A DNA stretch of 5,717 nucleotides from CAYLJO01 sp964383905 (GTDB lineage Bacteria; Acidobacteriota; Blastocatellia; Pyrinomonadales; Pyrinomonadaceae). Made by a program: the position numbers and the translations under genes. The stretch is taken from the NCBI GenBank assembly GCA_964383905.1, contig CAYLJO010000317.1, positions 1 to 5,717 on the forward strand, read 5' to 3'. The notes below the pieces were generated by a model, which worked only from the letters and a program-made list of their open reading frames with translations, searched no databases and was not told where the DNA came from. Shown one piece after another: positions 5,138-5,717 of the stretch; positions within the stretch are counted from its first letter, which is position 1, and each line of letters begins with the position of its first letter.

Positions 5138-5554
5138 TCATTTCACGGCGGCGAGCAGAGTCTCATTAAATCGCCGAGCGATGTCGGCAATAGTCTGAGC
5201 TTTGTCATGATCATTGATGATCGTGCGGGCGTTCTCGTAGTCGGGCGGCACACCATCTTTAATGAATTGGCTGAGCTTTTTACCAGTGAACCAACCATCC
5301 TTCATCCCCTGAATGGCGATCCGGTATGCCAACTCCGGTTCCTTCGCGCGGTCCGGCTCAGACAGCAAATCAACCCCGGTTAAGTTTTTCGCTTTGGCAT
5401 AATTTCTTCGCCCCGTCAGTTGGACGTACCCGCGCCCGTGGAACAGTGCACCGTCGCCCGGCTTTGTATTGCCCAGCGTCTTCCCGACCTTCGTCTGTGG
5501 GCCGTACCGGGAATTGAAGTAAGCGGTCGTGCCGTGTTCGTCAATGGGCCTCAT
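5138..5554 (-). pseudogene. GH19 chitinase/endolysin-like protein, N-terminally truncated
   Basis: The 138-residue frame matches the later part of a glycoside hydrolase family 19 domain of the phage/bacterial lysozyme type. It shows LGNTKPGDGALFHGRGYVQL, then TGRRNYAKA, GVDLLSEPDRAKEPELA, a GMKDGWFTGKKL segment and a final NARTIINDHDKAQTIADIA. Enzymes of this family cut beta-1,4 links in chitin or peptidoglycan. The family's catalytic glutamate lies in an HET/HES-type motif before this segment. Here the frame begins at MRPIDEHG, with an in-frame TAG four codons upstream (TAG TTT TCC TCC ATG) and no HET-like motif in any minus-strand frame up to 5717. There is no ribosome binding site before the ATG. 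I therefore call it a truncated, probably inactive copy: about the first 60 or more residues are missing, lost at a junction near 5555. The domain assignment is from remembered family motifs. AT-richer codons than the kinase suggest a separate origin. Confidence 0.75.
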
Positions 5555-5695
5555 GGAGGAAAACTACGAGGCAATTGCGAAAGAGATCTGGGGGTTGTGG
5601 CAGAAGCAGCAAAGGCAGATGGGTTAAGCCGCACGCAAGCTAACTATGGATGCACCAGACGCGAGTCAGAGTTGAGTGATCCTTATTATCTTTAG
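5544..5695 (+). pseudogene. Coding-like plus-strand frame starting at the GH19 break, possibly frameshifted
   Basis: An ATG at 5544 (or 5553) opens a frame that reads MEENYEAIAKEIWGLWQKQQ and ends after RQMG at TAA 5625-5627. The codons mostly start with a purine, a coding sign, and the peptide is a charged amphipathic helix. After the GGGGG run at 5590-5594 the neighbouring frame looks equally coding-like, reading VVAEAAKADGLSRTQANYG on to a TAG at 5693-5695. One lost G in that run would join the two into about 50 residues. There is no ribosome binding site. The start lies exactly where the opposite-strand GH19 frame begins, so this may be the start or an internal piece of the gene that recombined there. 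Function unknown. Confidence 0.25.
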
Positions 5696-5717
5696 TCGCG
5701 CTGGTGATCCGGGCGTT

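Noticed and set aside
5036..5383. Plus-strand frame of 115 residues
   Set aside because: Antisense to the GH19 frame, which has clear family motifs on the minus strand.
1..5717. CRISPR array, intact insertion sequence or transposase
   Set aside because: No regularly spaced repeats and no transposase or integrase motifs were seen on either strand.

Overview
The window is bacterial DNA with two kinds of composition. The signalling genes in the middle (about 1620-4662) and the left edge (1-690) are GC-rich, with codons that mostly end in G or C. Two stretches (about 755-1620 and 4730-5717) are clearly richer in A+T. The soluble multi-PAS/GAF hybrid histidine kinase followed by a lone receiver is common in environmental, high-GC Gram-negative bacteria. 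Acidobacteriota or a similar soil lineage is a guess from style only; nothing here proves it.

Left edge (1-756): the last codons of one gene, then two small genes in the same direction, each with a good ribosome binding site and each broken. The first (54-510) would encode a single-pass membrane protein but carries an in-frame TAA and probably a +1 frameshift near its start. The second (548-756) switches frame near base 645. A 17-bp inverted repeat (709-754) lies at its end.

AT-rich interval (755-1620): a 3'-half tRNA-Asp-like remnant at 801-834, an orphan open frame on the minus strand (929-1336) of unknown function, small inverted repeats, and the leader of the kinase gene with a 6-bp hairpin at 1548-1565.

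Centre (1620-4662): a two-gene signalling unit. The first gene is an 855-residue PAS-PAS-GAF-HisKA-HATPase-REC hybrid kinase with all catalytic residues present. The second, 61 bases downstream, is a stand-alone CheY-like receiver. A 13-bp perfect stem-loop at 4693-4725 closes the unit. Phosphate would pass from H486 to D782 of the kinase and/or to D59 of the small receiver. No Hpt and no output domain are visible, so partners must be encoded elsewhere.

Right edge (4730-5717): minus-strand genes, mostly remnants. A GH19 chitinase/lysozyme-like gene (5138-5554) has lost its N-terminal part, including the region that should carry the catalytic glutamate. Two very small frames follow it, the second with a strong ribosome binding site that overlaps the stop of the first. 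A 15-residue fragment resembling the end of a histidine kinase overlaps the second. A plus-strand coding-like frame starts exactly at the GH19 truncation point. I read this edge and the interval 755-1620 as recombination scars flanking an intact signalling operon. I see no complete undescribed system, CRISPR array, intact mobile element or complete RNA gene.
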